From an uncultured Prevotellaceae bacterium (GTDB lineage: Bacteria; Bacteroidota; Bacteroidia; Bacteroidales; Bacteroidaceae), in assembly GCA_937898415.1 (NCBI GenBank), contig CALDLA010000122.1, positions 28,775-92,774 on the forward strand: 64,000 bases of DNA, read 5' to 3'. Of this stretch, positions 16,035 to 25,437 are shown one piece after another. The position numbers and the translations under genes were made by a program. Under the pieces are notes generated by a model that saw nothing but the letters and a program-made list of their open reading frames with translations, did no database searches and was not told where the DNA came from. Position 1 is the stretch's first letter; each line of letters begins with the position of its first letter.

Positions 16035-16868
16035 ATGAAGAAACATATCAGATTACTATATATAATAGGTATGTCATGTTGGCTGGCCAGTTGTTCAACG
16101 CCAAAAAACGTGGCATATTTCCAGAATGCTGAGGCCATTCGGGGAATGACACTGCAAGATGAGCAGCCTTTACGACTACGTCCTAAAGACAAAATCAACA
16201 TTGTCATCAATACGGCAGACCCATTATTGCTGAGTCAGTTTAACCTTACTGCCGTCACTGGTAGCATACGCTCTTTAGGTTCTTCGACTACACCCAAAAC
16301 TACTGCTGGCAGTACGAGTGGCAATAGCGCTGCCCAGTTGCTGGCCTATACGGTTGATGAACAAGGCGATATCAATTTCCCGGTATTAGGCAAGGTTGCT
16401 GTTGGAGGCAAGACACGACAGGAGGTAGCCGAACATATTCGTTCCCGTCTGATTGAACGCGACTTGGTAAGAGATCCGATAGTGACAGTAGAATATGTTA
16501 ATTTGAGTGTGAAGATATTAGGCGAAGTGAACCACCCGGGACACATAGATATAACGAAGGATTATTTTACAATCATTGATGCGATAGCAGATGCGGGTGA
16601 TTTGACGATTAACGGACAGCGTGAAAATGTAATGGTAATGCGCGAAGTGGATGGTGAGGACCAAACATACGTCATTAATCTTTGCGACCGTCAGGATATG
16701 CTCACATCCCCAGCCTACTATTTACAACAAAACGATGTCATCTACGTGACACCAAACTCAAAAAAGAAGCGAGATGCCAGATCTGCTGGTAACGTCTTCA
16801 ACCAGCCCTCTATCTGGATTTCCCTTGCCTCTCTTTTAACCACCATTACGGCTCTCATAATAAGATGA
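16035..16868 (+). CDS. wza: polysaccharide export outer-membrane lipoprotein (Wza family)
   Basis: A 277-residue lipoprotein. ATG 16035 gives MKKHIRLLYIIGMSCW with lipobox LASC; the frame further upstream overlaps the previous gene. It contains a polysaccharide biosynthesis/export domain (about 45-170, LRLRPKDKINIVINTADP) and SLBB-like repeats (VKILGEVNHPGHIDI). It ends in a hydrophobic helix (about 255-277) fitting the membrane-spanning helix of Wza. It forms the outer-membrane channel for polysaccharide. Its end overlaps wzc by 4 bases (ATGA). Confidence 0.9.
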   Translation: MKKHIRLLYIIGMSCWLASCSTPKNVAYFQNAEAIRGMTLQDEQPLRLRPKDKINIVINTADPLLLSQFNLTAVTGSIRSLGSSTTPKTTAGSTSGNSAAQLLAYTVDEQGDINFPVLGKVAVGGKTRQEVAEHIRSRLIERDLVRDPIVTVEYVNLSVKILGEVNHPGHIDITKDYFTIIDAIADAGDLTINGQRENVMVMREVDGEDQTYVINLCDRQDMLTSPAYYLQQNDVIYVTPNSKKKRDARSAGNVFNQPSIWISLASLLTTITALIIR

Positions 16869-19042
16869 ATAATCAGGCTTCAGATAGTTTTATCACAATA
16901 TCCGATCTCTATCGTTTATGTTTTGCACGATGGAGATGGTTTGTTGTTGTGATTTCAGCAGCTCTTTTCTTTGCGGTATGTTATCTTATAAAGACACCTT
17001 TCTTATATACACGAAAAGCTGTTGTCATGGTGCGCGAAGAAAGTATGGGTAAAAATACCACTGAGAAAAACGGTGATGAATTTAGCAACATAGGCTTTGT
17101 TGAGCAAAAGAATAATGTCAACAATGTCATACGTCATTATAAATCACTTGATGTTCTCATAGAGGTGGCCCACCGTCTTGATTCGACCCTGAAGGATGGC
17201 TATCTTGTCTACAAAGCTGAAGAAATCCAGTCACGGCTGACTATTGAGAATGAAGATGAACGTTCTACGATCCTCGATATCACCTACCGTGATTATTCAA
17301 CACCGAAAGCAGCTTTTGTACTCTCATTGATTCTTCAGGTCTATAAAGAAAAATGGATAGAGGGTAAACGTCAGGCGACTCTCAATACGTCACAATTCAT
17401 TGACTCGCGACTTGAATTGCTTGAACACGAGCTTGATATCGTCGATGACAGCATCGCGCATTATAAAAGTCGGTACGGCATTACTGATTTAGGACGCGTT
17501 AGCGATCTTTATTTACAGCAACAAAGTTCATCTGATGCAGAAATTCTTAGGCTGACAAACCAAAAGTCAATGGCTGAATTTATTCGTGGCTTGCTCGAAC
17601 ATGAATCATCGGAGCCTCAGCTGTTGTTAGTTAACTCAGGCATCAACAATAGCATTTTGGAGGCTCAAATATCGCTCTATAATAGCTTGCTGATGCAATT
17701 GCAGAGTCATCAAAACTACACATCATCCCAAAACCCACTGATTCTGAACCAAGAGAAGGAACTGGAGGCCTTACGCAAGAGGATACTTGAGAATATTAAA
17801 AATCATATTCATACGATTGATATCCAGCTTAGTTCACTGACTGACTATTACGATGAAGTCACATCAAAGGTCATCTCTAATCCCTCTCAGGCCAAGCATT
17901 TGGCAACGATAGAACGCGAAAGGAAAGTGAAGGAAAGTCTTTACATGTTCCTGTTGCAGAAGAAAGAAGAGAATGAGATAAGCATCACCTACAACTCAGA
18001 TAACACAGTCATTCTGGAACAGCCCCATGGCAGCGGCAAGCCCACATCCCCCAAACGGTTACAAGTCCTTCTTGCAGCTCTTTTTATAGGCTTTCTTGGA
18101 CCCGTTACCGTCATATTCCTGCGTGCATCATTTGACAACAATGTCCGCGACCGCCATGATGTCGAGCGTCATTGTGAGATCCCTTTCCTTGGAGAAGTTC
18201 CCTACTCTGGGAGTGAGCATAGCATTGATAGATTATTGACACGTCTCGGGATAGTGCCCAAGACAAAGTCAAGCGGTATTGTTGTCGGTCAGGATATGCT
18301 CAACGCCTCCAACGAGGCATTCCGAGTCCTGCGAAATAATATGGATGCTAGTTTTGCCGGTAAATTCCTTAACGAAGGAGGTAAGTCGTATCTTATCAAA
18401 TCTACTCAGATAGAAGTTGGCAAGACCTTTGTGGCTATGAATTTAGCATTGATTAGGGCAATCGGCGGAGAGCGTGTCCTATTCATCGACGGAGACCTCC
18501 GTCAGGCATCTGCCTCACGATTATGGTGTACCCCTTTATTAGGTTTGACAGACTATCTCAATGGAGATGAGGAAGATTACCGCAAACTGCTGTTTCATCC
18601 TAAAGAATCTCCAATGCTGGATGTTCTGCCCACAGGTGCCTTACCCACCAATCCGACGGAACTGTTGAAAAGTCCCTTGCTTGAGCAACTTCTCCTTACT
18701 GCCAAAGCGCATTATGACTGTATCTTCATTGACAGTCCAACATCTGGCATGTTGGCAGATGCCGATATTATAGAACGCGCTGTCGATTGTACGATTTTCG
18801 TTATCCGTGCAGGTCATTTTAATCGTAATCTATTAAATGAAATCAGTCAAGTTCAGGCCACCAATAGTGAGAGCAAACTGCAGTATATCATTCTGAACGG
18901 TGTAAGCATCGATGCCCGTTATGGCTATACTTATCTGCATAAATACGAAAGGAGTGAAAAAGATAAGAACACGGTAGAAATAAGCCCCAAAACCATCTTA
19001 TTGAACAAGATCATATTCAAAAAGAAACATCAACATTCATAG
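16865..19042 (+). CDS. wzc: polysaccharide co-polymerase / BY-kinase (Wzc family)
   Basis: A 725-residue protein with a Wzz domain (first membrane segment about 24-42, second about 400-420 after the PTSPKRLQ motif), a periplasmic coiled coil between them, and a C-terminal BY-kinase domain. The C-terminus carries a tyrosine cluster (YGYTYLHKY) typical of autophosphorylating BY-kinases. Walker A' (VLFIDGDLR) and Walker B (CIFIDSP) look normal. Walker A at residues 512-521 reads STQIEVGKT and lacks the usual first glycine (PGxGK[ST]), so kinase activity is uncertain. The family controls chain length and export with Wza. Confidence 0.9.
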   Translation: MNNQASDSFITISDLYRLCFARWRWFVVVISAALFFAVCYLIKTPFLYTRKAVVMVREESMGKNTTEKNGDEFSNIGFVEQKNNVNNVIRHYKSLDVLIEVAHRLDSTLKDGYLVYKAEEIQSRLTIENEDERSTILDITYRDYSTPKAAFVLSLILQVYKEKWIEGKRQATLNTSQFIDSRLELLEHELDIVDDSIAHYKSRYGITDLGRVSDLYLQQQSSSDAEILRLTNQKSMAEFIRGLLEHESSEPQLLLVNSGINNSILEAQISLYNSLLMQLQSHQNYTSSQNPLILNQEKELEALRKRILENIKNHIHTIDIQLSSLTDYYDEVTSKVISNPSQAKHLATIERERKVKESLYMFLLQKKEENEISITYNSDNTVILEQPHGSGKPTSPKRLQVLLAALFIGFLGPVTVIFLRASFDNNVRDRHDVERHCEIPFLGEVPYSGSEHSIDRLLTRLGIVPKTKSSGIVVGQDMLNASNEAFRVLRNNMDASFAGKFLNEGGKSYLIKSTQIEVGKTFVAMNLALIRAIGGERVLFIDGDLRQASASRLWCTPLLGLTDYLNGDEEDYRKLLFHPKESPMLDVLPTGALPTNPTELLKSPLLEQLLLTAKAHYDCIFIDSPTSGMLADADIIERAVDCTIFVIRAGHFNRNLLNEISQVQATNSESKLQYIILNGVSIDARYGYTYLHKYERSEKDKNTVEISPKTILLNKIIFKKKHQHS

Positions 19043-19044
19043 AT

Positions 19045-19545
19045 ATGTATACAGTTCATCCATCCAGCTATATCGACGATGGTGTCACGATTGGCGAAGG
19101 CACGAAAATCTGGCATTTTTGTCATGTTCAGAAAGGAGCCGTCATCGGCGAGAATTGCTCTTTAGGGCAAAACGTGAATATCGGCAACAATGTGAAAATC
19201 GGCAATGGTGTCCGAATCCAGAACAATGTCTCGGTCTACGAAGGCGTGGAACTCGAAGACAACGTGTTCTGTGGACCTTCTTGTGTGTTTACCAATGTCC
19301 TTGTGCCACGGGCTCACTTCCCGGTGCATGGAAAGTACAATAAGACGTTAATCAAGGAAGGTGCCTCATTGGGTGCCAACTGCACCATCGTCTGCGGTCA
19401 TACCGTTGGCCGTGGTGCCATGATTGCCGCTGGTGCTGTGGTTACTAAGGACGTACCCGACTTTGCCCTGATGGCTGGTGTCCCTGCTCGCCAGATTGGC
19501 ACCGTCAACGAACAAGGAGAAATCGTTGAAAGAGTGAAGAGTTAG
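19045..19545 (+). CDS. wbpD: WbpD/WlbB-like UDP-sugar N-acetyltransferase (left-handed beta helix)
   Basis: A 166-residue hexapeptide-repeat acyltransferase: repeated [LIV]Gxxxx turns from about residue 15 to 150, and the segment SYIDDGVTIGEGTKIWHFCH characteristic of the WbpD/WlbB group. That group acetylates the 3-amino group of UDP-2-acetamido-3-amino-2,3-dideoxy-glucuronate using acetyl-CoA. Two bases separate it from wzc. The next gene encodes the matching aminotransferase, and the WbpB-type dehydrogenase is at 37707, so the pathway assignment is well supported. Confidence 0.82.
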   Translation: MYTVHPSSYIDDGVTIGEGTKIWHFCHVQKGAVIGENCSLGQNVNIGNNVKIGNGVRIQNNVSVYEGVELEDNVFCGPSCVFTNVLVPRAHFPVHGKYNKTLIKEGASLGANCTIVCGHTVGRGAMIAAGAVVTKDVPDFALMAGVPARQIGTVNEQGEIVERVKS

Positions 19546-19616
19546 GAGTGAAGAGTGAAGAGTTGAGAGTGAAGAGTTAAGAATTAAGAGTTAAGAGTTA
19601 AGAGTTAAGAATTATT
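19546..19616 (+). repeat. GAGTGAA/GAGTTAA heptamer array before the aminotransferase gene
   Basis: The 71-base gap is made almost entirely of GAGTGAA, GAGTTGA, GAGTTAA and GAATTAA units, ending just before ATG 19617. Sequence and orientation relative to transcription match the array upstream of mreB. Confidence 0.85.
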
Positions 19617-20747
19617 ATGCAATTCAGAGATTTAGCGAAACAATACCAGATATTAAAGGCTGATATTGATAATGCCATGCTGAGCGTGGCTACAGGGGCT
19701 CATTATATCATGGGGCCTCAAGTAAAGGAGTTAGAACAGCAATTAGCCGAGTACACTGGTGTCAAGCATTGTCTGACCTGTGCTAACGGTACCGATGCCC
19801 TTACCTTGGCATTGAAAGCCTGGGGCATCGGTGAAGGCGATGCCGTGTTTGTTCCCGATTTCACCTTCTTCGCCTCTGCCGAGGTGGTTGCATTGGAGGG
19901 AGCCACCCCCGTGTTTGTCGATGTGGATGAAAATACCTTCAACATCGACGTTCAAAGTTTGGAGAAGGCCATCCAGCAGACGTTGGCTGAAGGGAAACTT
20001 ACTCCGAAAGTGGTGGTGGCCGTCGACCTGTTCGGCCTTCCCGCCAACTATCCCCTTGTCAAGGAGATGGCCAAGAAATACAACCTGCTGATATTGGAAG
20101 ACGGTGCCCAGGGATTCGGTGGCAGCATCAACGGCCAGAAAGCCTGCTCGTTCGGTGACATCGCCACTACGTCATTCTTCCCCGCCAAGCCCCTCGGCTG
20201 CTATGGCGATGGCGGTGCTGTATTCACCGACAACGACGAATGGGCACAGCTCATGAATTCCTATCGGGTACATGGTAAGGGAACTGACAAGTACGACAAT
20301 GTCCGCATCGGCATGAACTCCCGCCTTGACACCATGCAGGCCGCTATCCTTCAGGTGAAGTTGCAAGCCTTCGACAAAGAGGTGGAAGCCGTAAACGAGG
20401 CTGCCAAACAATACACGGAGTTGCTGAAGGATATTGTTAAGACGCCCGTCATCCCAGCGGGGTTCGGATCCAGCTGGGCACAGTACACCTTACAGCTGCC
20501 CGACGAGGCCAAACGCAATGCTCTACAGGCTGCTCTGAAAGAGGCCGGCATTCCGTCCATGGTTTACTACCCCAAACCCATGCACCTTCAGACTGCTTTC
20601 AAGAGCATTGTCCAGCCTACCGGTTGTAACTGCGAGGTAGCCGAAAGGTTGTGCAAGACGGTACTGTCACTGCCTATGCATCCCTATATCACATCAGCAG
20701 ACATTGAGTTCATCTGCTCAACGCTCATCGCTTCGCTTTCTCGTTAA
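19617..20747 (+). CDS. wbpE: DegT/DnrJ/EryC1/StrS aminotransferase (WbpE/WlbC-like)
   Basis: A 376-residue PLP enzyme. The Schiff-base lysine is K191 in FFPAKPLGCYGDGGAV; LTCANGTDALTLAL and DLFGLPANYP are further family signatures. By sequence and context (acetyltransferase just upstream, WbpB in the same locus) it should transfer an amino group from glutamate to the 3-keto intermediate of the UDP-GlcNAc3NAcA pathway, releasing 2-oxoglutarate. Sugar aminotransferases of this family act on many substrates, so the exact substrate rests on context. Confidence 0.85.
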   Translation: MQFRDLAKQYQILKADIDNAMLSVATGAHYIMGPQVKELEQQLAEYTGVKHCLTCANGTDALTLALKAWGIGEGDAVFVPDFTFFASAEVVALEGATPVFVDVDENTFNIDVQSLEKAIQQTLAEGKLTPKVVVAVDLFGLPANYPLVKEMAKKYNLLILEDGAQGFGGSINGQKACSFGDIATTSFFPAKPLGCYGDGGAVFTDNDEWAQLMNSYRVHGKGTDKYDNVRIGMNSRLDTMQAAILQVKLQAFDKEVEAVNEAAKQYTELLKDIVKTPVIPAGFGSSWAQYTLQLPDEAKRNALQAALKEAGIPSMVYYPKPMHLQTAFKSIVQPTGCNCEVAERLCKTVLSLPMHPYITSADIEFICSTLIASLSR

Positions 20748-20768
20748 TCCGCTCAGCAGCTCTCTTCT

Positions 20769-21668
20769 ATGAAAGTTTGTATTAAAGACAAGCTCAATCA
20801 CATTCCTCACCTAAATGATTTCCTTGATCAGTGGAATCATGAAATGCAGATAGGTGACCAGCTGGATTGTGTGGCTTTTACAAACCGGCAGGAGTTTACT
20901 GCTATCAAGAAGAGACTACCACCATTCATTGGGAGTTTCGTCGTCATCTTGACCTATATTTGGCATGAGATGTTCCCAAAGATGGACGTAACCCGAAAGC
21001 TTTACTTTTTCATTACGGGTGAACGCCACCGTACTTATAGCTATACCGAGATACTGGGCAGAATCTGTAGAGCCGGATTCAAAATTGTTTTTGAAGAGAG
21101 AAAAGACGGAGCCTTGCATGTCATTGCCGAGAAGAGGTCTGAACCGTTAGAAAGAAACGACACCTGCGAATCACCCATACTGAGGATGAAACGCGTTGGC
21201 AAGGATGGCCGGTGGATTGAGGTTTATAAATTCCGGACGATGCACAGCTATTCCCAGTACTTGCAGGATTATGTGTACGAAAAGAACAAGTTGAATAAAA
21301 GTGGCAAGTTAGCCAACGACTTCCGTGTCAATATCTGGGGTGTCATGCTCCGTCCTATCTGGCTTGACGAACTCCCCATGCTGTGGAATGTGTTGCAGGG
21401 CGATATGAAATGGGTCGGTGTCCGCCCGTTGACCGAGCATTTCTACTCACTCTACACTCCCGAGATGCAAATCCTTCGCACCAAGGTAAAGCCAGGCATG
21501 TTGCCGCCTTTCTATTATGAGAAGAAGACCCCTGTAGGGCTGGATGAAATTCAAGAATCGGAGCGTCGTTACATTGAGTCTTATTTAAAGCATCCGTTCC
21601 TCACTGACTGGCGGTACTTCTGGGGGACCGTCTACAATATCCTTATCAAGATGAAACGCAGTAAGTAA
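20769..21668 (+). CDS. sugar transferase (initiating glycosylphosphotransferase family)
   Basis: A 299-residue protein. The C-terminal half carries the bacterial sugar transferase signature: KRVGKDGRWIEVYKFRTM, LDELPMLWNVLQGDMKWVGVRP and VKPGMLPPF. Such enzymes move a sugar phosphate onto undecaprenyl phosphate to start a repeat unit. The N-terminal half (about 1-120) is atypical; it has one hydrophobic stretch (PFIGSFVVILTYIW) and no obvious multi-pass membrane domain. It lies 21 bases after the aminotransferase gene. Confidence 0.8.
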   Translation: MKVCIKDKLNHIPHLNDFLDQWNHEMQIGDQLDCVAFTNRQEFTAIKKRLPPFIGSFVVILTYIWHEMFPKMDVTRKLYFFITGERHRTYSYTEILGRICRAGFKIVFEERKDGALHVIAEKRSEPLERNDTCESPILRMKRVGKDGRWIEVYKFRTMHSYSQYLQDYVYEKNKLNKSGKLANDFRVNIWGVMLRPIWLDELPMLWNVLQGDMKWVGVRPLTEHFYSLYTPEMQILRTKVKPGMLPPFYYEKKTPVGLDEIQESERRYIESYLKHPFLTDWRYFWGTVYNILIKMKRSK

Positions 21669-21712
21669 AATAGCGTTCACCATTTATAGAGTAAAAGGAA
21701 ATATTATTAGCA

Positions 21713-23446
21713 ATGTCATCAAGAACAAGGCTCATTCCCTACGGCATTTCAGATTTTAAGCAGTTACGCCGCGAAAACAAGTACTTTGTTGACAAGACCA
21801 TGTTCCTTCCACTGATGGAGGATCAGGGTAATTTCCTGTTTTTTATCCGTCCCCGTCGGTTCGGTAAGAGCATCTTCTTGAGTATGATGCGAGCCTACTA
21901 TGACATCAACGAACGTAACAACTTCGATACGCTGTTCGACGGGTTGTGGATTAAAGACAATCCAACGCCGGAATGTGGTAATTATCAAGTACTACACTTG
22001 GATTTCTCACGTGTTCAAGGCGACGCGAAGAACCTTGAGAATGATTTCAGCGGGTATTGTGACCTGATGCTTGATGATTTCATTGACCGCTATGCTTGCT
22101 ACTACGATGAAGGATATGCCGCCAACGGTCATAACAAGGCGTCTTTTCGACTGAAGTTCAGCTATATTGACAATATGGCGAAGATAAAGGGTTATCCCCT
22201 CTATCTTATTATCGATGAGTACGACAACTTCACCAATACCGTCCTCAACGAAAAAGGAGAAGGGGTATATCATGCTTTGACCCATGCTTCGGGATTCTAT
22301 CGTGACGTATTCAAGTTGTTTAAAGGAATGTTCTCACGCATTCTGATGATGGGTGTAAGTCCCGTGACGATGGACGACGTTACTAGCGGCTATAATATTG
22401 CCTCGAACATCACGATGAACCCGCTGTTCAACCTGATGTTAGGTTTTTCGGAGGAAGATGTACGCCAAATGATACACTATTATCAAGGGACTGGCATGCT
22501 CAAGGGCGACGAGGAAGCCTTAATTGCTGAAATGAAGCCATGGTACGACAACTACTGCTTTGCAGAAAGCGTAGTGTATGCAGATCCGAAACTGTTCAAT
22601 TGCGATATGGTGAGCTACTATCTGAGGTGCGTCATTCAAACAGGACATAGTCCGAAAGAGATGGTTGATGTTAACACTCGCACCGACTACACGAAGATGA
22701 ACAAGTTACTTCAGCTTGACAAACTTGATGGAAACCGCCGTGGCCTCCTTAACGAGATTGCAGAGAATGGCTTCATCTATGAAAAGCCTGTAGAATCGTT
22801 CCCTGCCAAGGATATGGCCAACGCTGAGAACTTCGTCAGTTTACTGTTCTATTATGGTATGCTCACCATCGGTGGAGTACGTGGTGCCACAACAAAACTG
22901 ATTATCCCCAATAACAACGTACGGAAACAATATTACGATTATCTTTTTAGACAATACCAAGAAATCGCGACCGTTGACACACGAAAGTTGAGCAATGCCT
23001 TTGATGACGCAGCACTCGACGGCAACTGGCGACCAATGATTAAGGAGATAACTGATGCTTATGAGAATACGACCAGCGTTCGACAGTTGATTGAGGGCGA
23101 ACGTAACCTTCAGGGCTTTATGACTGCTTATTTGTCATTGAATTCCTATTATCTCACAGCCCCTGAAATGGAACTTAACCATGGCTATTGTGACTTCTTC
23201 CTCATGCCAGACCTGGAGCGTTATCCCATGATTGAGCATAGTTATATTTTAGAATTGAAATACCTGAAGCAAGAAGACAATGAGACCATGGCACAAGAGC
23301 AATGGGATAATGCTGCACGTCAAATCCGTCAATATGCTCAAGCCCCCAAGGTTCAAGCCTTCGTTAAGGATACAACCCTCCACCTCTTAGTAGTCCAGAT
23401 AAAGGGTTACAAGATGGTGAGGGCAGAAGAAATAAATATTATGTAA
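21713..23446 (+). CDS. AAA-ATPase-like / PD-(D/E)XK nuclease superfamily protein
   Basis: A 577-residue protein of the paired PF09820 (AAA-ATPase_like) and PF08011 (PDDEXK_9) type, common and multicopy in Bacteroidota. The N-terminus reads YGISDFKQLRRENKYFVDKT; the P-loop is RPRRFGKS; LIIDEYDNF fits Walker B; the C-terminal nuclease core reads CDFFL with ILELKYLKQ (D, E, K). Its function is unknown; defence, mobility or selfish roles have been suggested for the family. It sits between polysaccharide genes on the same strand, 2 bases before a glycosyltransferase gene. A fragment resembling the N-terminus of another member of this family lies at 34241. Confidence 0.85.
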   Translation: MSSRTRLIPYGISDFKQLRRENKYFVDKTMFLPLMEDQGNFLFFIRPRRFGKSIFLSMMRAYYDINERNNFDTLFDGLWIKDNPTPECGNYQVLHLDFSRVQGDAKNLENDFSGYCDLMLDDFIDRYACYYDEGYAANGHNKASFRLKFSYIDNMAKIKGYPLYLIIDEYDNFTNTVLNEKGEGVYHALTHASGFYRDVFKLFKGMFSRILMMGVSPVTMDDVTSGYNIASNITMNPLFNLMLGFSEEDVRQMIHYYQGTGMLKGDEEALIAEMKPWYDNYCFAESVVYADPKLFNCDMVSYYLRCVIQTGHSPKEMVDVNTRTDYTKMNKLLQLDKLDGNRRGLLNEIAENGFIYEKPVESFPAKDMANAENFVSLLFYYGMLTIGGVRGATTKLIIPNNNVRKQYYDYLFRQYQEIATVDTRKLSNAFDDAALDGNWRPMIKEITDAYENTTSVRQLIEGERNLQGFMTAYLSLNSYYLTAPEMELNHGYCDFFLMPDLERYPMIEHSYILELKYLKQEDNETMAQEQWDNAARQIRQYAQAPKVQAFVKDTTLHLLVVQIKGYKMVRAEEINIM

Positions 23447-23448
23447 CT

Positions 23449-24438
23449 ATGAAGGTCAGTGTTGTCATTCCCGTTTATAACGTCAAACAATATTTGGAGC
23501 GTTGTGTAAAATCTGTTTTATGCCAAACATACAAAGATTTTGAAGTCATACTTGTTGACGACGGAAGTCCTGATGATTGCGGCAAGTTGTGTGATGAATT
23601 AGCTAAGGGAGATTCACGCATCGTTGTAATTCATCAAGAGAACAAGGGGTTATCGGGAGCTCGTAATACTGGCATAGACAATGCGAGGGGTGAGTATATT
23701 GTTTTTATTGACTCCGATGACTACTGGTTGCTTGACGATGGATTACAGACTTTAATTGACAACTGTGACCCCCAAATCGACATGGTGGCATTCAAAGAGG
23801 TCAATATCTGGAAAGACGACCGAAGGACTAAAGCTACCCCGTATAATCTGGAAACTGTTGCAAAGATTCCGAATGCACAGAAATTGTTTGCCTATCTCGT
23901 CAAAACACAGCAGATGCACCTTACGTCGTGGCTTGTGATGGTGCGACGCCAACTGTTGTTGGATTATCATGTCTATTTTCCACAGGGTCTAATTGGCGAA
24001 GACTTCTACTGGCATTTTGAACTTTGGCAGCATTTACGTACAGTAAAACTGATAAATCTCTATCTATATGCATATTACCGTAGGGAGGGGAGTATGACCA
24101 CTCGAAAAAACTTATTTGTACCTTATCTTCATTATGAAAAGTCATTTTCATATTGGAAAGAGAGATGTAGTCAAGGTTGTAACAATAGTGAAGGCATTTT
24201 GGCTTATTTGGCCAATGTGTGGGTGAATAGAGGCTACGTCTATTCTTCTTTGAATGCAGAAGACAAACCGAAAGCTCTTGACTTTCTTCAAAGACATTCT
24301 GACTTACTGGGTCATGCGTTAACTCCAAGAGTCAGGTTTGTGGCTAAAATGGTACGCCTATTCGGAATAAGATTTACAGCATTCTTTCTTGGTATTTATT
24401 ATAATATGCGGAATCGAACAAAAGCATATGCTATATAA
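23449..24438 (+). CDS. family 2 glycosyltransferase
   Basis: A 329-residue GT-A enzyme: N-terminal VSVVIPVYNVKQYLERCV, VILVDDGSPDDCG and the metal-binding VFIDSDDYW (DxD type). It adds a sugar to the lipid-linked repeat unit at the cytoplasmic face. It is a close paralogue of the next gene along its whole length (same N-terminal blocks, similar FSYWKERCSQGC segment), so a tandem duplication is likely. Donor and acceptor are unknown. Confidence 0.9.
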   Translation: MKVSVVIPVYNVKQYLERCVKSVLCQTYKDFEVILVDDGSPDDCGKLCDELAKGDSRIVVIHQENKGLSGARNTGIDNARGEYIVFIDSDDYWLLDDGLQTLIDNCDPQIDMVAFKEVNIWKDDRRTKATPYNLETVAKIPNAQKLFAYLVKTQQMHLTSWLVMVRRQLLLDYHVYFPQGLIGEDFYWHFELWQHLRTVKLINLYLYAYYRREGSMTTRKNLFVPYLHYEKSFSYWKERCSQGCNNSEGILAYLANVWVNRGYVYSSLNAEDKPKALDFLQRHSDLLGHALTPRVRFVAKMVRLFGIRFTAFFLGIYYNMRNRTKAYAI

Positions 24439-24459
24439 ACTGCATACCAACATTTAATT

Positions 24460-25437
24460 ATGAAGGTAAGTGTAATCATACCTGTATATAACGTCAGGCT
24501 CTATCTTGAGCGTTGCGTTCGGTCGGTGCTCCGACAGACCTATAAGGATTTGGAAATAATTCTTGTAGATGATGGTAGTAAGGACAATAGTGGTGAATTA
24601 TGTGACCAATTAGCCCTTTCAGATCAGCGTATTCGTGTCATTCATCAGGAGAACCAAGGTCTTTCCGGTGCTCGTAATACAGGCATAAGTCAGGCTACAG
24701 GGGAATACATTATTTTCTTGGATTCTGATGATGAATGGTTACTTGATAATGGGCTAGAGGTGTTGATGCAGAATGGCGGTGTTGGAAATGATTTGATAGT
24801 ATTCAAAAATGTCCATATCTGGCATGGTCATGAAAGAACAACTACGGCAGATTATGACGTAGATAGAATTGCGGCATTGCCTGATTCAAAATCTGTGTTC
24901 TCACATCTTGTTGAGTCACAACAATTCCGGATGAGCGCCTGTTTCCTGTTAGTGCGAAGAATGCTTTTGATCGACAACGAAATCTATTTTCCCATGGGGT
25001 ATATCAGTGAAGATGTATTTTGGAGCTTGCACCTTTGGCAATGCGTTAAGACAGTTGCCTTCTTGAATATGGATTTCTACGGTTATTACCATCATGAAAA
25101 CAGCATCAGCACCTCTGCTTCCCTCCGTGTTTACGAAAGCTATGATAAGATTTTTTCCTATTGGAAGGAACAATGTGACATGGGTTGCCAAAATGCTGCG
25201 ACCATAAGGATCTATCTTTCTGATATGTGGGTCAGTAGAGGCTACGCTTATCATCAGCTCAAAGCAGAGGAAAAGGCTGCAGCATTTGACATCCTACAGC
25301 GACATATTTACTTGTTGAAATATGCTTCTACACCAAAGTCACAACGTGTGGCAAAGATGATACAACTGCTGGGCGCAAAGGCGACTTTCTACCTATTGGG
25401 CTGGTATTGGCAATTACGGAACCAGATCAAAAGATAA
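24460..25437 (+). CDS. family 2 glycosyltransferase, paralogue of the preceding gene
   Basis: A 325-residue GT-A enzyme with SVIIPVYNVRLYLERCV, ILVDDGSKDNSG and IFLDSDDEW. The shared IHQENxGLSGARNTGI and FSYWKEQC blocks show common descent with the upstream gene. Divergence of the middle part suggests different sugar specificities. Its stop overlaps the start of the next gene (TAATG). Confidence 0.9.
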   Translation: MKVSVIIPVYNVRLYLERCVRSVLRQTYKDLEIILVDDGSKDNSGELCDQLALSDQRIRVIHQENQGLSGARNTGISQATGEYIIFLDSDDEWLLDNGLEVLMQNGGVGNDLIVFKNVHIWHGHERTTTADYDVDRIAALPDSKSVFSHLVESQQFRMSACFLLVRRMLLIDNEIYFPMGYISEDVFWSLHLWQCVKTVAFLNMDFYGYYHHENSISTSASLRVYESYDKIFSYWKEQCDMGCQNAATIRIYLSDMWVSRGYAYHQLKAEEKAAAFDILQRHIYLLKYASTPKSQRVAKMIQLLGAKATFYLLGWYWQLRNQIKR

